DNA of 64,000 nucleotides from Chinchilla lanigera. Lineage: Eukaryota > Chordata > Mammalia > Rodentia > Chinchillidae. The stretch is taken from contig NW_004955465.1 of NCBI RefSeq assembly GCF_000276665.1, positions 5,382,981 through 5,446,980 on the forward strand, in the 5' to 3' direction. The notes beneath the pieces were generated by a model. The model searched no databases. It was not told where the DNA came from and saw only the letters and a program-made list of their open reading frames with translations. Positions 35,311-47,244 of the stretch are shown here, one piece after another (positions within the stretch are counted from its first letter, which is position 1; each line of letters starts with the position of its first letter). The translations under genes and the position numbers were made by a program.

Positions 35311-36949
35311 TAATAAAGCAATCCCTCTGTCTCAATCATGGAGAGTAAGTGTGGATCATTATCATATGTCTGCTTTCCAGTTTGGCTGTATTTTTAAATA
35401 AAATTTTAAAGATAAAAATCACTTTCCTTTCTCCATCTGCAGAGAATCTCAAACACTTAAAACCAGAAAAAGTATTTTCAACTTTTTGCTTTCTTTCTTG
35501 CGTCAAAGATGGAAGAGAAATCAGGGAGGAAAATGATGACTATGATGAAATCCTTTCAAAGTCATGAGCTGGTTGCAGACCCAAGCCCCTCTCCTGACCC
35601 TGGTTCATCCCATCATCTATTGTGGCAGAATGCCCCATGGAGGTACATTTCTTAAAAGTCAGTATTTCTCACCCACCTCTAAAAAAAAGAAAACAAAGGG
35701 AGTATTCATTAGATTCCAACTTTAGATATTACTCCAGTTGCAAAACAATAAAGGCATTTTTGTTTAAAGCAGCATGATACACTATTGGGCAATGGGCATA
35801 AATTCAATATTCTTCTAAGAATTAATCTAAGAATGGGACAGGACAAATGCACTTTTATTTAACAGTATTACGATGCCGTTAAAAGAAGAAACTTTCCAAA
35901 TAAAACAAGTTGTTGGCAGTAAGATATGGGGTTTCCCCGTCAACTTTAACATCAACTACCATATCAGGAAGCCCTAACTGCCAGTGTCAGGAACACAAAG
36001 AAATTCACAAACAGGGGGGAATCAGAATTTGCCTCCTTCAATAGATCTCTTTTTCCTTTTATGTTCTGCTCATTGTAACTGCCCAAATGACAAAACATAA
36101 TCTCAACTGTATGTATTTGACTTTGTGATTAACATAGTTCAGGTGGAACTTAAAAGTGGGAGTACATTGCATAACCTGTAAGAAATCAGTCATGGTCCTT
36201 AAGTTCTTTAAATAGTGCTAATTATAAACCTTCACAGCTTATGACTTGCCCAAATGATAACTGAAATGTTAAGAAAAAAAGAAAAGAAAAGAACTCATGA
36301 ATAATTTGATATTTTGTAGTTAAGATTTTAAACTTAACTGTCTATGCTGGTATTGTTCTTACCAATAACTTTTCATGTACTATACTTAAAGCAAATAAAT
36401 CGGACTTTGCAAAGTACAATATTTTATTCATTTTGTGTCCATAGTGAAACAAAAGGCAAGTGTACATGTAATGGATACTATTGAGAAAAACAAGTTCACT
36501 TTTATGGTTGTTTAAATGCATTATTAAAAATAAACACAAAAACTTAAGAAATCATCAAAAATAATGACAGATAATTCTTTCCGAGCAATAATAGTATATT
36601 TTGATAAAACTGTATTACTTACTTCTATTACACTTTAATAGTTGACCTTCAATCTACAAAAGCTCCTTACAGCTATGAACTGGATTTTCTTTTATAATAG
36701 CTGGTACCATAGAGATTAATCAGACAGTGAGAGAAGAGGTTCAGAATGATCATAATAGAGATTTTGGAGTAATGTAATCGGTATGAGTTTCTCACAGCTG
36801 TTGCAGATCTTAGACTCTGGATGAGCTGTTTCATTACTTTGAATCTTTACTTCCTTTATGTAGAGAAATTTTTAGAAAACACATTTCCTATTCTTTACTA
36901 AATTTAAAAGTCACAGGCCTGGTATCAAACATTGATATTATTATAGAAT
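35311..36949. other. Unique AT-rich sequence, nothing recognised
   Basis: No repeat or gene identified. Confidence 0.4.
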
Positions 36950-37160
36950 TCCCCCCATTTTTAATTTTTTATTATCAGCATATATTGTGCCTATATGGTG
37001 CCTAACAATCACATTCACCCTGGGGAACTGATACAAACTGCACCTTGATCATTTTTCAACTTTTTACATTTTTATTAGTACATGTTTACAGTACATAATG
37101 ATCATATATTTATCATGGAGAGTTGGTACATATGAGCTAGAGAAAGAAATACCTAAGAGG
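36950..37160 (-). mobile_element. L1 3' end-like fragments
   Basis: Two T-rich starts, one near 36960 and one near 37050, are each followed by text like an L1 3' UTR in reverse. The second contains TTTTATTAGTACATGTTTAC, shared with the fragment at 20228-20470. It may be two pieces of one element. Confidence 0.5.
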
Positions 37161-37369
37161 ATATCACCCACCTTCTGGAGCTACACCACCCCTGGGGTTG
37201 CTGTCTTTGTTTCTTTCGGTGGTGTCTTTATACCTGGCTCTGTGTTTATGCTTTATGGGTAAAGAAGGAAAAAACATTTAAATGTTGAAAATGGATTTGG
37301 TGACTATTTTTGATAGCTGATTACATAAAGAAGACCAAAAGTCATCCAGAGAACTGCATTAAAAGTCTA

Positions 37370-37690
37370 CTCCAGTTTGGATGTGTTTTTCCCCCAAGGG
37401 TTTATGTCTTGGAGGCATAGTCTCCAAGGAGATAGTGTTGGGTGGTGGTGTGGAACTTTTCAGAGGTGGGGTCTGGTAGGAATCCTTTGGTCAGTTCTTG
37501 GAAGGGACTGTGACATCTCGGTCTGCTCCAGTGATGGGACCACTTTCTCACATGTGACCTCCCCATGATGCTATCAGGCCTTCTCCACAGGCCAAACTGA
37601 TGAGACCACTTGATCATGGACTTTTCAGCTTCCAAAGCTATGAACTCAAACCTCTTTTCTCTGTTGACTCCAGCTTTTTTTTTTAAGTGA
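37370..37690 (+). mobile_element. Rodent MaLR-type LTR fragment
   Basis: Starts near CCAGTTTGGATGTGTTTTTC and contains the GGTGGGGTCTGGTAGGAATC and CTCACATGTGACCTCCCCAT motifs. It ends with CAAACCTCTTTTCTCTGTTG, as in MaLR LTRs. The 3' terminus is lost in a T run. Confidence 0.65.
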
Positions 37691-37904
37691 AAAGGAAAAC
37701 AGACAAATGTAGGGTTTTGGTAACATGAGGTGCAAAATATCTCAACACATTTTTCTTGCTATGTCACATGCCCTGGTTAAAATCAAGCAGCCTCTCGATT
37801 CTGAAATACTTATCAATATGGCGCATCATCCAGGAACATAGGGCAGAAACAGACAGGTTAGAAAAGACCAAGTAGAGAACAAAGTAAGGGTTTATGAATA
37901 ATAC

Positions 37905-38235
37905 TTAAGCTGTGCTGGATGGAGCCTCAGTCATGCCTGGCTACCCTCAAGTAGTTGAAAGAACAGAAATTTATTTCCCTAAGTTTTGGAGGCTGGGAAG
38001 TCTGAGATCAGGGTGTCGGTGGTCAGGTTCTGGTGAGAACCCCTTTCCTGGTTCCCACATACCCATATTCTGTCTGTGCCTCCACATGGTAGAGAGAGGG
38101 TGATCACATTGCTCACTTCTCTTCTTACACTAACTCCCTTCCTGAGGGGTCCACCCCCAAGACCTAAGTCTTACCCCCAAATACCATTGCACTGAGTATT
38201 TAACTTTAGGAGTTTACATGCACTCAGCCCATAAA
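37905..38235 (-). mobile_element. MLT1-type LTR
   Basis: In reverse the order is TTATTTCCCTAAGTTTTGGA, GGCTGGGAAGTCTGAGATCA, GTTCTGGTGAGAACCCCTTT, then CACATGGTAGAGAGAGGGTG and CACCCCCAAGACCTAAGTCT. This is a typical mammalian MLT1/MST-like LTR. The ends are worn and no duplication was found. Confidence 0.75.
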
Positions 38236-40507
38236 GATAGAGTAGGAAGATGTAGGCTGAGACGATTCCTGGGGGCCCAAGTACTTGTTACACTCCATAG
38301 TTAAAGTAGACCCCTCCTGCCTCCCTTTCCTAGCTCTTTTCTTCCAGTTTTCATTTCTCACCTGTGTTCTCCCAGAGTGTGGGGGTACTCTTATCCATTT
38401 TCTGCTGCCCCACTCTATTTATTCTCCAAAAAACTTCTGTTCTCTCTTGAAGCTCATTTAGATGGCAACAGGAAAGTGCCAGTTTATTGCTATTAAGGTA
38501 AACAAATGTGATTGTCTGTCCTTAATCTTCCATGGCATACTTGCTTGGAAATCCAAATAAATTTCCAGTGGATCACATTCTGGCCAGTGTAGATGAGTTA
38601 TTTCAAGTGGTGTCTGGTCACCACTTTGAAAAAAATAGTAACGCAATGCATCAAGGGAAGCCAATTTTTCACATCAAATGTGACAGCAGCACCTCTAAAT
38701 GGGAAGCTATCCTCCAGCCTTACTCCCAGGGGAAGGCTGGTCTCTTTATTTACAAAAGTCCTAGAGCTCATGGGATTTGTTTGCTTTTAGCTCATTATAG
38801 CTATTATTTCTCAACGCAGGCCTTCCAGCTTTCATGCCTCTGCTGGTAGCTCTTTAAGGATTCCAGTATCTGTTTTGAGCTCTGCTCCTCAGTCACGGAT
38901 TCCCCAGTGCTGGGCAGATTCATCCACAAGGACATTCCACTCTAGACAGCTGGCCTATACTTTGTTGTAGGAGCTCCCCAATTCAGATCTGGCTCACTTC
39001 ACCACTGTTAATTTATAGTGTCACTGGTGTATTTCTGTACAATTTAATAAGTGTGATTGAATCCATTATGTACAAAACAAGTTCCTTCACAAGATTTCAT
39101 TCACTGTGTTAGCATCAACTGAGAAACACCAATAATTGCTCCAATGATACACAGTACTTAAAAACTCAGGCATCCCTGCAGGAACACAAAAGCATCATCT
39201 TGACCTGTGTGCATGTTTTCAAATCACTACAGTGATCATTGGGTAAAAGCCAATAACAAAAGTTTTTTAACAAATTAAAATTTTTAAGATTGTTTTTATA
39301 TGATAAGTCTACTTAAGCTTTCTCTAGTTGCTTTTGGGAAGAGACCCTGTATTAGATAACATGGTTTGCATATATTCAGAAAAGGGAGACCCAGTCTTTA
39401 TATGTATCCATTTATCTCAGTAGGACTGCTATGCCTCAACTAGTTGAGGTTTTGACTATTTATCTTGTAGAGATAAAGTAAAAGCTTTATGGCTATCTAA
39501 AGATGCCGCTAAAGTAGGGTAAAATGCCTTTCCATGAGTGTTTTTGAGGTTTAATGTTAATGAGCGGTACTATTACTCCAAAGTAAGAAAATGAAATGTA
39601 GTTCATAAAAGCTATGTACCCATTGTATCAAATCTAAGCCAAGAAGAATTATGTTTCACGAAGCAAAGTTATCAGTGAGATGACAACTTGCCTGTATTTG
39701 CTTAAATGGATAAGCAGATTGTTCAAAGATGGCGCACTGCTTAGGATACATAATCACTTGGACGCTTTGGAAACAGCATGTACATTCAATAGGCCTAACA
39801 CTTAGGTTAGCTAATGTTGGAAGAAGTGGCTAAATATATCAGGTTGGTTTACTAATTGAAGAAATGTCAGTGTTTAAAATGAGTTGACGCACATTGAACC
39901 AATCTAGATTTTAAGTGAAATCTTTAACATATTTTCTGCTTAATCACAACTTTTGGTCTATGATGAGAGGCAGCTGGGGATAACAGAAAGAAGCACAACT
40001 AAGCTATCAGGCAACGCAGTCTCTGGTTCAGTTCCTAATAGGCTTGTCTATTCTGCACCTAAACCGAACACCTACCGGTCTTTACAACCAGTACACTTAG
40101 ACTATATTTTACACACACATACACCTTGCAAACTCCAGGGTGCATTTATCGAAACCTAAGTTGATGAGAAAGAGAAAACACTAAAAGTGTTCAATTATTC
40201 AATTTCCCAAAGCAGGAGTTAGAAGTTGTAACTTTGTGCCTTGTCTTGACAATTGCAAAAAGTTTTAAAATTTTTTTGAAAGAGATGAAGATGGTAACTG
40301 GTAAAATGAAAAATAGAGCAGCTACCTTCCCAGTCACTGTGAAAAATAAAGGCAAAAGAAATTAAATATTAGACAAATCAAGATGATGAAGGTAAATCAA
40401 GCATACTAGAAAAATCCATGTAAAGGGTTTAAAATCACCCTTTAGAAGGCAAAAACTTTCAGAAAAAGTGGGAAACAGCAATGCAATATGTAATTCATTA
40501 CACAACT
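38236..40507. other. Unique sequence, possible conserved block at 39500-40160
   Basis: No repeat family was matched. The part at 39500-40160 lacks mobile-element traits and simple repeats and could be conserved regulatory DNA. The frame at 38532-38849 (105 codons) is not recognisable. Confidence 0.3.
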
Positions 40508-40618
40508 TTTTACAGTACTAGGGCTTGAACCCAGAGCCTTCACACCAATCTGTACTCCTGTCCCTTTTTTTAATTTTCATTTTGAGACAGAATCTCGCTA
40601 AGTTGTGAATTTGTTGGA
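40508..40618 (-). repeat. B1-dID hybrid SINE fragment
   Basis: The reversed ID-like end (AGTACTAGGGCTTGAACCCA) is followed by a T-rich linker and the B1-like TTTTGAGACAGAATCTCGCT. The far B1 part is missing. Confidence 0.7.
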
Positions 40619-40764
40619 ATTTAGGGCATTTTCTAAGGCCCTCTGAAGCTATTTGAATCATAAAGGTTGAATATTGTTCCAGATTTCCTATAATTTTTGC
40701 CCTAATTAATATAAAATTACCTTTTAACATTTGTCTTCTTTAATTTGATACTTAATACTCACCT

Positions 40765-40905
40765 TGTTAATAAGACAAATCATTATTAATTTACACACTC
40801 AACAAATTTTCTTGAATTCTAGTTATATCTCAGATGCTATAATAGGAGCTGAAAGCAAGCACTACCCCTGTTCTCATGGAGCTTACAAATAATGTAATCA
40901 TTACT
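40765..40905 (+). mobile_element. Ancient L1-type 3' end fragment
   Basis: CACTCAACAAATTTTCTTGA, TCAGATGCTATAATAGGAGC and CTCATGGAGCTTACAAATAA follow a mammalian interspersed repeat I take to be an old L1 3' end. The same family appears at 52790-53340. The exact subfamily name is uncertain. Confidence 0.45.
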
Positions 40906-41009
40906 ACAATTAACACTAAAAATCCATATTTCCCCTGTATTTTTAGGGGATAAGGTATCTGCATTCTAGAGTCTGGTGTGAGACTTTTTAACATGATATC
41001 TTATTTTGA

Positions 41010-41195
41010 AAATAATGCCTGTAATTCCAGAACTTTGGGAAGCTGAAGCAGGAGGATCTCAAGTTTGAGCTTACCCTGGGGTACTTAGCAATTTAGCTAA
41101 ACCCTGTCTTCAAATAAAAAACAATTTTAAAGGCTTCAGGATGTAGCTAAGTTCAAAGGCCATGGGTTCAATCCCCAGTATCACAAAAAAAAAAG
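41010..41195 (+). repeat. B1-dID hybrid SINE
   Basis: AATGCCTGTAATTCCAGAAC, GGGAAGCTGAAGCAGGAGGA and AACCCTGTCTTCAAATAAAA are the B1-like part. GGATGTAGCTAAGTTCAAAG and GGGTTCAATCCCCAGTATCA are the ID-like part, followed by an A-tail. Confidence 0.85.
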
Positions 41196-41197
41196 GG

Positions 41198-41735
41198 ATG
41201 GAATCCCCCTAAGTGTCCATCAGTGTATGTGCATGAAGGAATCATTGTATGTATACACAGTGGAATGCTGTCCAGCATTTGAAGGAGGAAATCCTGTCAT
41301 CACAACAACATGAATCAACTTAGAAGACAAGATGCTAAGTAAAAGTCAATCACAGAGGGACAAATGCCGTAGTAAAGTGTCTAAAGGAAGCAAATTCATA
41401 GAAACGCTTTGTAGAATGATAGTAACCATGGATAGGCAGGTAGGAGGCTGGAGAGAGATTTGTCAAAGGACATAAGGCTTCAGCTAGACAGGAAGAAATA
41501 GTTCAAGAGATATGCTGTGTAATATGCTGTTTACACTTAATAACAACACACTGTATCCTTGCAAATTACTAAGAGAGCAGATTTTAAATGTTCTTGCCAA
41601 ACACACAAAAGATGATATGTGCGTGAGTCAAGGCATGTGCTAATTAGCTTGATTTCGCCATTCCACAATGAATATATACATTTGCGGAAATAGTATGTAA
41701 GACACAACAAAAATATGTAATTTTATAATTGCATG
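41198..41735 (+). mobile_element. L1 3' end (late ORF2 and 3' UTR)
   Basis: GGGATGGAATCCCCCTAAGT, ACACAGTGGAATGCTGTCCA, GATGCTAAGTAAAAGTCAAT, and CTAAGAGAGCAGATTTTAAA, then GCTAATTAGCTTGATTTCGC, follow the end of an older mammalian L1. It is decayed and abuts the B1-dID SINE. Confidence 0.8.
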
Positions 41736-43962
41736 GCTAATCACAAGGACCCTTTCATGACTAAAAAGAAGGTACATGGAGGCCACACAGGAAGTTACAA
41801 CAGTCTCACTCAGCAGTCACCTCTTTCTTGATTGTCTGTATAGAGGGATCACTACTCAGAAACTGTGGACTACCTGGACAGAGCCAGGTTCTCCTGTGCT
41901 GCAAGCATAGTCTAGACGTGCAGCTTCAGGTTGTTAATAAATATCGGCAGTCTTCCTCACTTTGCCAATGTTTTGATTTCCTTCCCTGTCTCTGTACATC
42001 ACCTCCATGACCACTACCTTTCTGGACTTGCTTCATGGGCAGGATCCGTATTAGCCTAGAAGGTGAAGGTCAACTTTCCCTCTGCTAAACAGTGTACAGT
42101 TGTTCTACCTTCACGGCAAAGAAGGGTTCTCTTTACAGCAACGTCAACCCTCCCAAAACTACTTCGCTAGCATTAAAGGAAGGTAACTGGTAGCCATGGG
42201 AGCAAGAATAATACCAGATCAATCACAAAGAAACCAGTTTTTAAAATGAGGGAAAATCGAGGTCATAAAAGAGAACTTGAATAGCTCAGAATCTGTAGGA
42301 ATGAACTGGAGCAGGAGGTGAGAAACATTGGTGAATTGACAAGAAAAAATGGTTAATAAAGTACGGCACTAAGGATGGTTCCAAAATGGCTAGCTGGGAG
42401 GAAACAGTGAAGGACATTACTACTGGTAGATAGAAGGAACCGTTTTAGGGGGAAAAAGTACTGTTTGTGGGAGAAGATAACGGCTTCATTTTTGGGCAAC
42501 CTAACTTTAATGAAGCCATAAGGCATCTAAGGCAAGAAATCCCATAGATAGCTAGGAGAAATTTGCTTGAAATATAGTTAATCTGACAACAAAGTGTTCA
42601 GACTGAGTGCCAGCAACAGGGAAGAAGTGATCATGAATAGTAAGAAATGACTAGACATTATGGTCACTTAGCCCACAGGGCAGAGACATATGACTCTTCG
42701 TCATGGCCTTGCAATGCTATACTTTGACACGTATTTCAAGTTCTCAGTGGAATTAGATTAAGGCAAACCATCCTTATAAATTACTTCAACCAAAATCACA
42801 GTGCAAACAAGTGAATTCAATGGAATTTTGTTATTAATGACTCAAAGTAGCATCTTCTACTTTCAAATCCCACAAGAATCGTGTTATGTGTAAGCAACAC
42901 TTTTCTCAGACCAAGAGCCTTTCAGGAGCCCTCTATCATATCCTTGTGGCACCAGGCGAGCAACATTACGGATCATCAAGACAGGCTGGCTGGAAGGTAG
43001 ATCACTTTTGTCAAGGAAGAAAATTTAAAGAGTCAAAGGATCATAACTCTTATCCTGTACAGTAAAAATGGCATTCTTGATGATTTAAGAACTTGGGATG
43101 GTGCTATTCAGCCAGGATAATTATAAAGAATACTCCATTGTGGAATATTATTCCAGAGGTCTGTAAATTTTCTGTCACTTTTCCTATTTCAGCTCATCTT
43201 CCACATCAAAAAGCTGACACTGTCCATAAAATGGAAGATATGCCACAGAACAGTTATATCAGAAAAGATCTTTTATGTGAAATCACTTGATAAAGTGCCA
43301 TTTGAACAAAAGGTATTAGTAGTCATTTCAGCCTATCACAAGGCTAGTGCATCAAGACTCTGAGATTTAGAGTTGAACTCTTATATTTTTTACCAAGCTT
43401 TCAGAAATAGTCAGCACACTGAATTCTAAAACAGAAAAAAAATTACACAGAATTATGATCATTGCTCTGGAGTTGCAAGATTTAATTCTTGTTTCAAGTA
43501 GCAAAGTAATAAAGTGTCAATTTTATTAGCATTTATTTCCTACATATTGTCAACTCCTTCCAAATTTCATCTTTGACCCTAAAATATAAATTCAATCCCA
43601 CCTTTTGAATGGTCACGTTTCTGTCACCTTTCAAATTATCTTTTTTATCACTTTATCTGAGTTTAGAGCTACTTGAAACACAGTTTATCATCTGAAGACA
43701 AAATTCTGGCTGGTAGGATGTAAAAAAATGGCGATCCAATTGGGAGGATGACTTCATGACAGACATTATCTATTTCGTTTTCATTTACTTTAGTTTTAGT
43801 TTTAATGGTGTTTGATTTGTCCTTTTCAATCTTCTACTTTGAAGGCAACATAATACAAGGAAAAAGTATAAACTTACCACAGTAATTTCTGCTACTTAAG
43901 AAATAACTATATGATTAGATTATTGCCACAAAATTTCTTACCAAAACTTTGATCAGGTTTTA
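41736..43962. other. Unique sequence, nothing recognised
   Basis: No repeat family or gene identified. Confidence 0.4.
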
Positions 43963-43974
43963 AAACTATTTTGA

Positions 43975-44084
43975 GGGGCTGGGGATTTAGCTCAGCGGCA
44001 AAAGCGCCTGCCTGGCAAGCGCAAGGTCGTGAGTTCAGTTCCTGGTACCGGAGAAAAACCAAAAAAAAAAAAAAAAAAAACAAC
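43975..44084 (+). repeat. Young ID SINE
   Basis: Full young-type body with the AGAAAAACC tail and a run of about 18 A. An exact AAACTATTTTGA duplication flanks it (43963-43974 and 44085-44096). Confidence 0.95.
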
Positions 44085-44096
44085 AAACTATTTTGA

Positions 44097-45338
44097 ATGA
44101 AGCATCTCCTCATATTACTCCAAACCTTCTTCTAAATCATGACACTGCCTAAATGCATATATATTTCTGTGATGAAGGGAAAAGGAGGTACTATCATCAT
44201 CAGAAGTTAATCACTGGCAAATTACTTATCCTGCTTGTTTCAACATATTTTCAGTGCTCCAGGATCAGAATGTTTAAGTCTGCATTTAACAGCTTTGGTG
44301 TATCTAGAATTTGTAATTTGCCAAGCAAAAAAGGAAGAATTGTTTCTCTAGTTTTGATGATATAAACCATCCCTGCGTTAAGACAGAAAAGAACAAATTT
44401 GCAAAATTCTACACTAATTCTATTAGTGTAAGTTCTATTTTACACTAATTATATTTCCTGCCTCATGTTACTTTCTGATAAATGAATTAATTGTCTGCTA
44501 AATAGTTAATAAGAGACTATGTAGGTTAGCTCTGATAGGTGTTCTTTTACTATGACACTGTGAAGGAGTTACATAGTTTCCAAGAAGAGGAAATATTTCA
44601 GAAGGCATAAACAGGTACAGTGCAATCATGTCTCATGAACAGGTACTGTGGGGTAACTTTGAATAGTGCCTGTTTAACCAAACTGAAGAGTTCTGGGTGG
44701 AGCGTGGAGCATGAAACAGTTGGAAAAGAGTTAGCAGGTGAAGGTGAAGCGGGAGCCACAGCATTTGCAAACTGTGAAAGGCCGCAGAAGGCCCAGGTTG
44801 CTCCAGATCATGCTCAGCACTTCCTGCTCCGGAAATTGAACATACATACGACAACATTCTTATAATACCCCTCTAAAATAAAACTAAAAATGCATGGGAA
44901 GAAAACATTCAGGACCACAAAATTATTTCAGGAACTGCCCAACTAGACCCAGTGAGTGAAACTGCCCAGCTTAGCTTTAGGATTACACTTTTTCTTCACA
45001 GTATAATCCCTGGTCAACAAAAATGCCAGCTACATCCTTCATTAATGTATGACCTTCACTACTCAGTGCTCACCATCTTGCCAGGCACCAAAAGTGCTAG
45101 AGAATGTTTATTTTTTCATAACAATTCGTAATAAAACTCCTAACTTACCTTTGTTCTCCAGATGTACCAGAGGGCGCCCCATCACATGCATGTGCATCAT
45201 AGATTGCAGTTATGTTCTGTGTTCCCAAATTTCCTTCACTGGAGACTTATCTTTGTGTTTCTGACTTTGACACAGCTCAGCGGGTTAGTTAAGTTAACAC
45301 CAGGTGTAGCCCCTCAACTTCTTCCTGCTCTTCTACAG
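44097..45338. other. Unique sequence, nothing recognised
   Basis: The GC-richer part at 44620-44870 is open on both strands, but neither protein is recognisable. A CAG|GTGAAG donor-like site occurs near 44735. Confidence 0.35.
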
Positions 45339-45450
45339 CTTTCCCATGCATCCAACAGGAGCATACTTAACTCCATGAAGAAGGGCCCCAGCTTGCCCTC
45401 CAAGCCATTTCTCATCAAAGGGAGCAGCCAAGAGGTGCAAAGAAAAGGAG
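45339..45450 (+). other. Candidate internal coding exon
   Basis: A strong pyrimidine tract (CTTCTTCCTGCTCTTCTACAG) ends at 45338, and a consensus donor follows, GGAG|GTGAGT, with GT at 45451. The 112-nt segment between them is open in one frame only, with 37 codons and one extra base, and the other two plus frames have stops. The peptide is Ser/Lys/Pro-rich and I do not recognise it. It may be a real exon, a lncRNA exon or a decoy. No second exon of the same gene was identified in the window. Confidence 0.3.
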
Positions 45451-45497
45451 GTGAGTTCCAGTTGGCCCTTGTAAGGAAGCCAGAAGATTTCCAGTCT

Positions 45498-45499
<2 letters not shown>

Positions 45500-45541
<42 letters not shown>
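45500..45541. repeat. (GT)n microsatellite
   Basis: About 20 GT units. They account for the repeated Cys-Val run of the overlapping plus-strand frame and the His-Thr run on the minus strand. Confidence 0.97.
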
Positions 45542-45543
<2 letters not shown>

Positions 45544-45632
45544 ATGCACATTTTACTGTTTCATATCACCTTTACTTCATAACTGCCCACCCTGTGGACC
45601 TGAAGTTCTCACAGCTCACATAGTCTGTTGAA

Positions 45633-46005
45633 TGCATCTTAGTCTGCTCGAGCTGCTATGACAAATACTATAGATCCAGCAGCTTGAGCAATAGACATAC
45701 ATTTTATTACAGTTCTGGAAGTGAGAAGGTCTAAGATCAGGGTGACAGTGTGGTTGGTTTCTGGTGAGAGCCCTCTTCTTGGCTTGTAGCTGGCAGCCTT
45801 CTTGCTGTGTCTCCGTAAGCCATAGAGGGAGAGATAGCTGCTCTTCTCACCCCCTTATAAGGGCGCCAATCCCCTTATGTGGAACCCACCCTATGATCCC
45901 ACAGAGTTATCTCCTGAGGACCCCACAACCAAACGCAATCACATTGGGGATTAGAGCTTTCACAATGGATTCTGTGGGATGTAAGTTTTCAGTCCATAGT
46001 GAGCA
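45633..46005 (-). mobile_element. MLT1 LTR
   Basis: In reverse: CTTAGTCTGCTCGAGCTGCT, ATTTTATTACAGTTCTGGAA, GTGAGAAGGTCTAAGATCAG, TTCTGGTGAGAGCCCTCTTC, and AGTTTTCAGTCCATAG at the far end. It is an almost full-length, diverged mammalian MaLR LTR. No clear target duplication is left. Confidence 0.85.
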
Positions 46006-46099
46006 GTTTTTATTCCAGGGAGATATGCTCTCAGTGCTACACTCACTGAAATCAGCCTTGTGAGTCTTCTCTTGCACCGTTTACTTTCCTATTTTCCTT

Positions 46100-46415
46100 A
46101 TGTCTACCTATCAAAGTCTTATTTAAGCTTACAGGAACAGTTCAAGTCCCAGCCTTTGCATGAAGCTCTCCCTGATATTGATGGTAAAAATTAACCACTT
46201 TTGCCTGCAATCTCCCCAAGCACTTTTGTTGTCTCTCTCTTCAAGCACTTAATACATCCTGCCTTATGTGGCATTTCTATATATCTCTGGCACCCCTCAT
46301 AAATTTTTTGAGGGCAGAAACAGTGTCTCACTCATCTTTGTATCCCCCAAAGCAACTATCACAGTGCCTGATGCAGAACTGGAGTTCAATAAATGTCTGT
46401 TGACTAAGTCTGGTT
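46100..46415 (+). mobile_element. L2 LINE 3' end
   Basis: GAAGCTCTCCCTGATATTGA, TTTGAGGGCAGAAACAGTGT, CTCATCTTTGTATCCCCCAA, CAGTGCCTGATGCAGAACTG and AATAAATGTCTGTTGACTAA match the L2 3' end very well. Confidence 0.92.
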
Positions 46416-47239
46416 CAGTTTGCTTTATCCTCTGGCACTATTTGGGTTGTCACTACGACTGTATCTAAAAGACAACTTTACCCTTCTGGGCTCTCTGCTC
46501 TTGTTTTATCTATTTTTATGGTGTGTTTATACATAGTCCCTGCTTAACGCCAGAAGTCAAGCACTTTGGTGATATGTTTTCAGTCAGGTTAAATGTTTGG
46601 CATTTTTTCAAGTGGAAAGGCCCTCACCAGAATATTCAGAGTTTTCTTTTGAAACTTGATCATGAAAATAAATGGTGCAAATAGATGCATCTGCTAGGAC
46701 ACTGCATAATTAATATAGCAAATCAGCCAGCACACAGCAAGCTCTCAAGAAACACAGGAATGTGAATGACTGAAGGAATGAACTAGTGGATTTGTCAATT
46801 AATGAAAAGCCTTTAAAAGGACAAAACACAGAGTAGATGTATAGTGCTGCCATTTTTAATGACATCATTTGAGAACCTTTGAAAGAAATACAGATAACTA
46901 TCAACCTTTTTGTAGGCCTACCAAGAGGCAGGGAATTTCCTTCCTTCAAATTGCATTAGTTTGTTATCCTAGCTTAGAGTTGCTAGAAGCTAAAGTTTAT
47001 AATGAACCATAATTTATGGTTTATACAAAAGAAATTTTATTTGCATTTTTTACAAATAGAGAAACCACACAACTCCTGGAGTGGCATGTCTAAGGAACAC
47101 TTTTCAGAATAGATCTGCATCTGTTTTTCTTTTCTAACATCTATGGAAGAAATACTTGTTAATAGTATGTTAAATATTTTTAATATTATTACATAGTTTT
47201 CTGCCACTATAAAACATACTCATGCTGATTAGCTTACCA
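46416..47239. other. Unique AT-rich sequence, nothing recognised
   Basis: No certain element. The text at 46720-46790 hints at an L2 tail but is too diverged to call. Confidence 0.35.
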
Positions 47240-47244
47240 AGAGA

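Noticed and set aside
38532..38849. 105-codon plus-strand protein
   Set aside because: No recognisable family, no splice pair, and a second frame is open over the same region.
44620..44865. Protein gene at 44.6-44.9 kb
   Set aside because: Both strands are open over the same interval, no domain is recognised, and a donor-like site alone is not enough.
45162..45623. Whole 153-codon plus-strand frame as a gene
   Set aside because: It runs through a GT microsatellite (repeated Cys-Val). Only the part between the splice sites is kept as a candidate exon.
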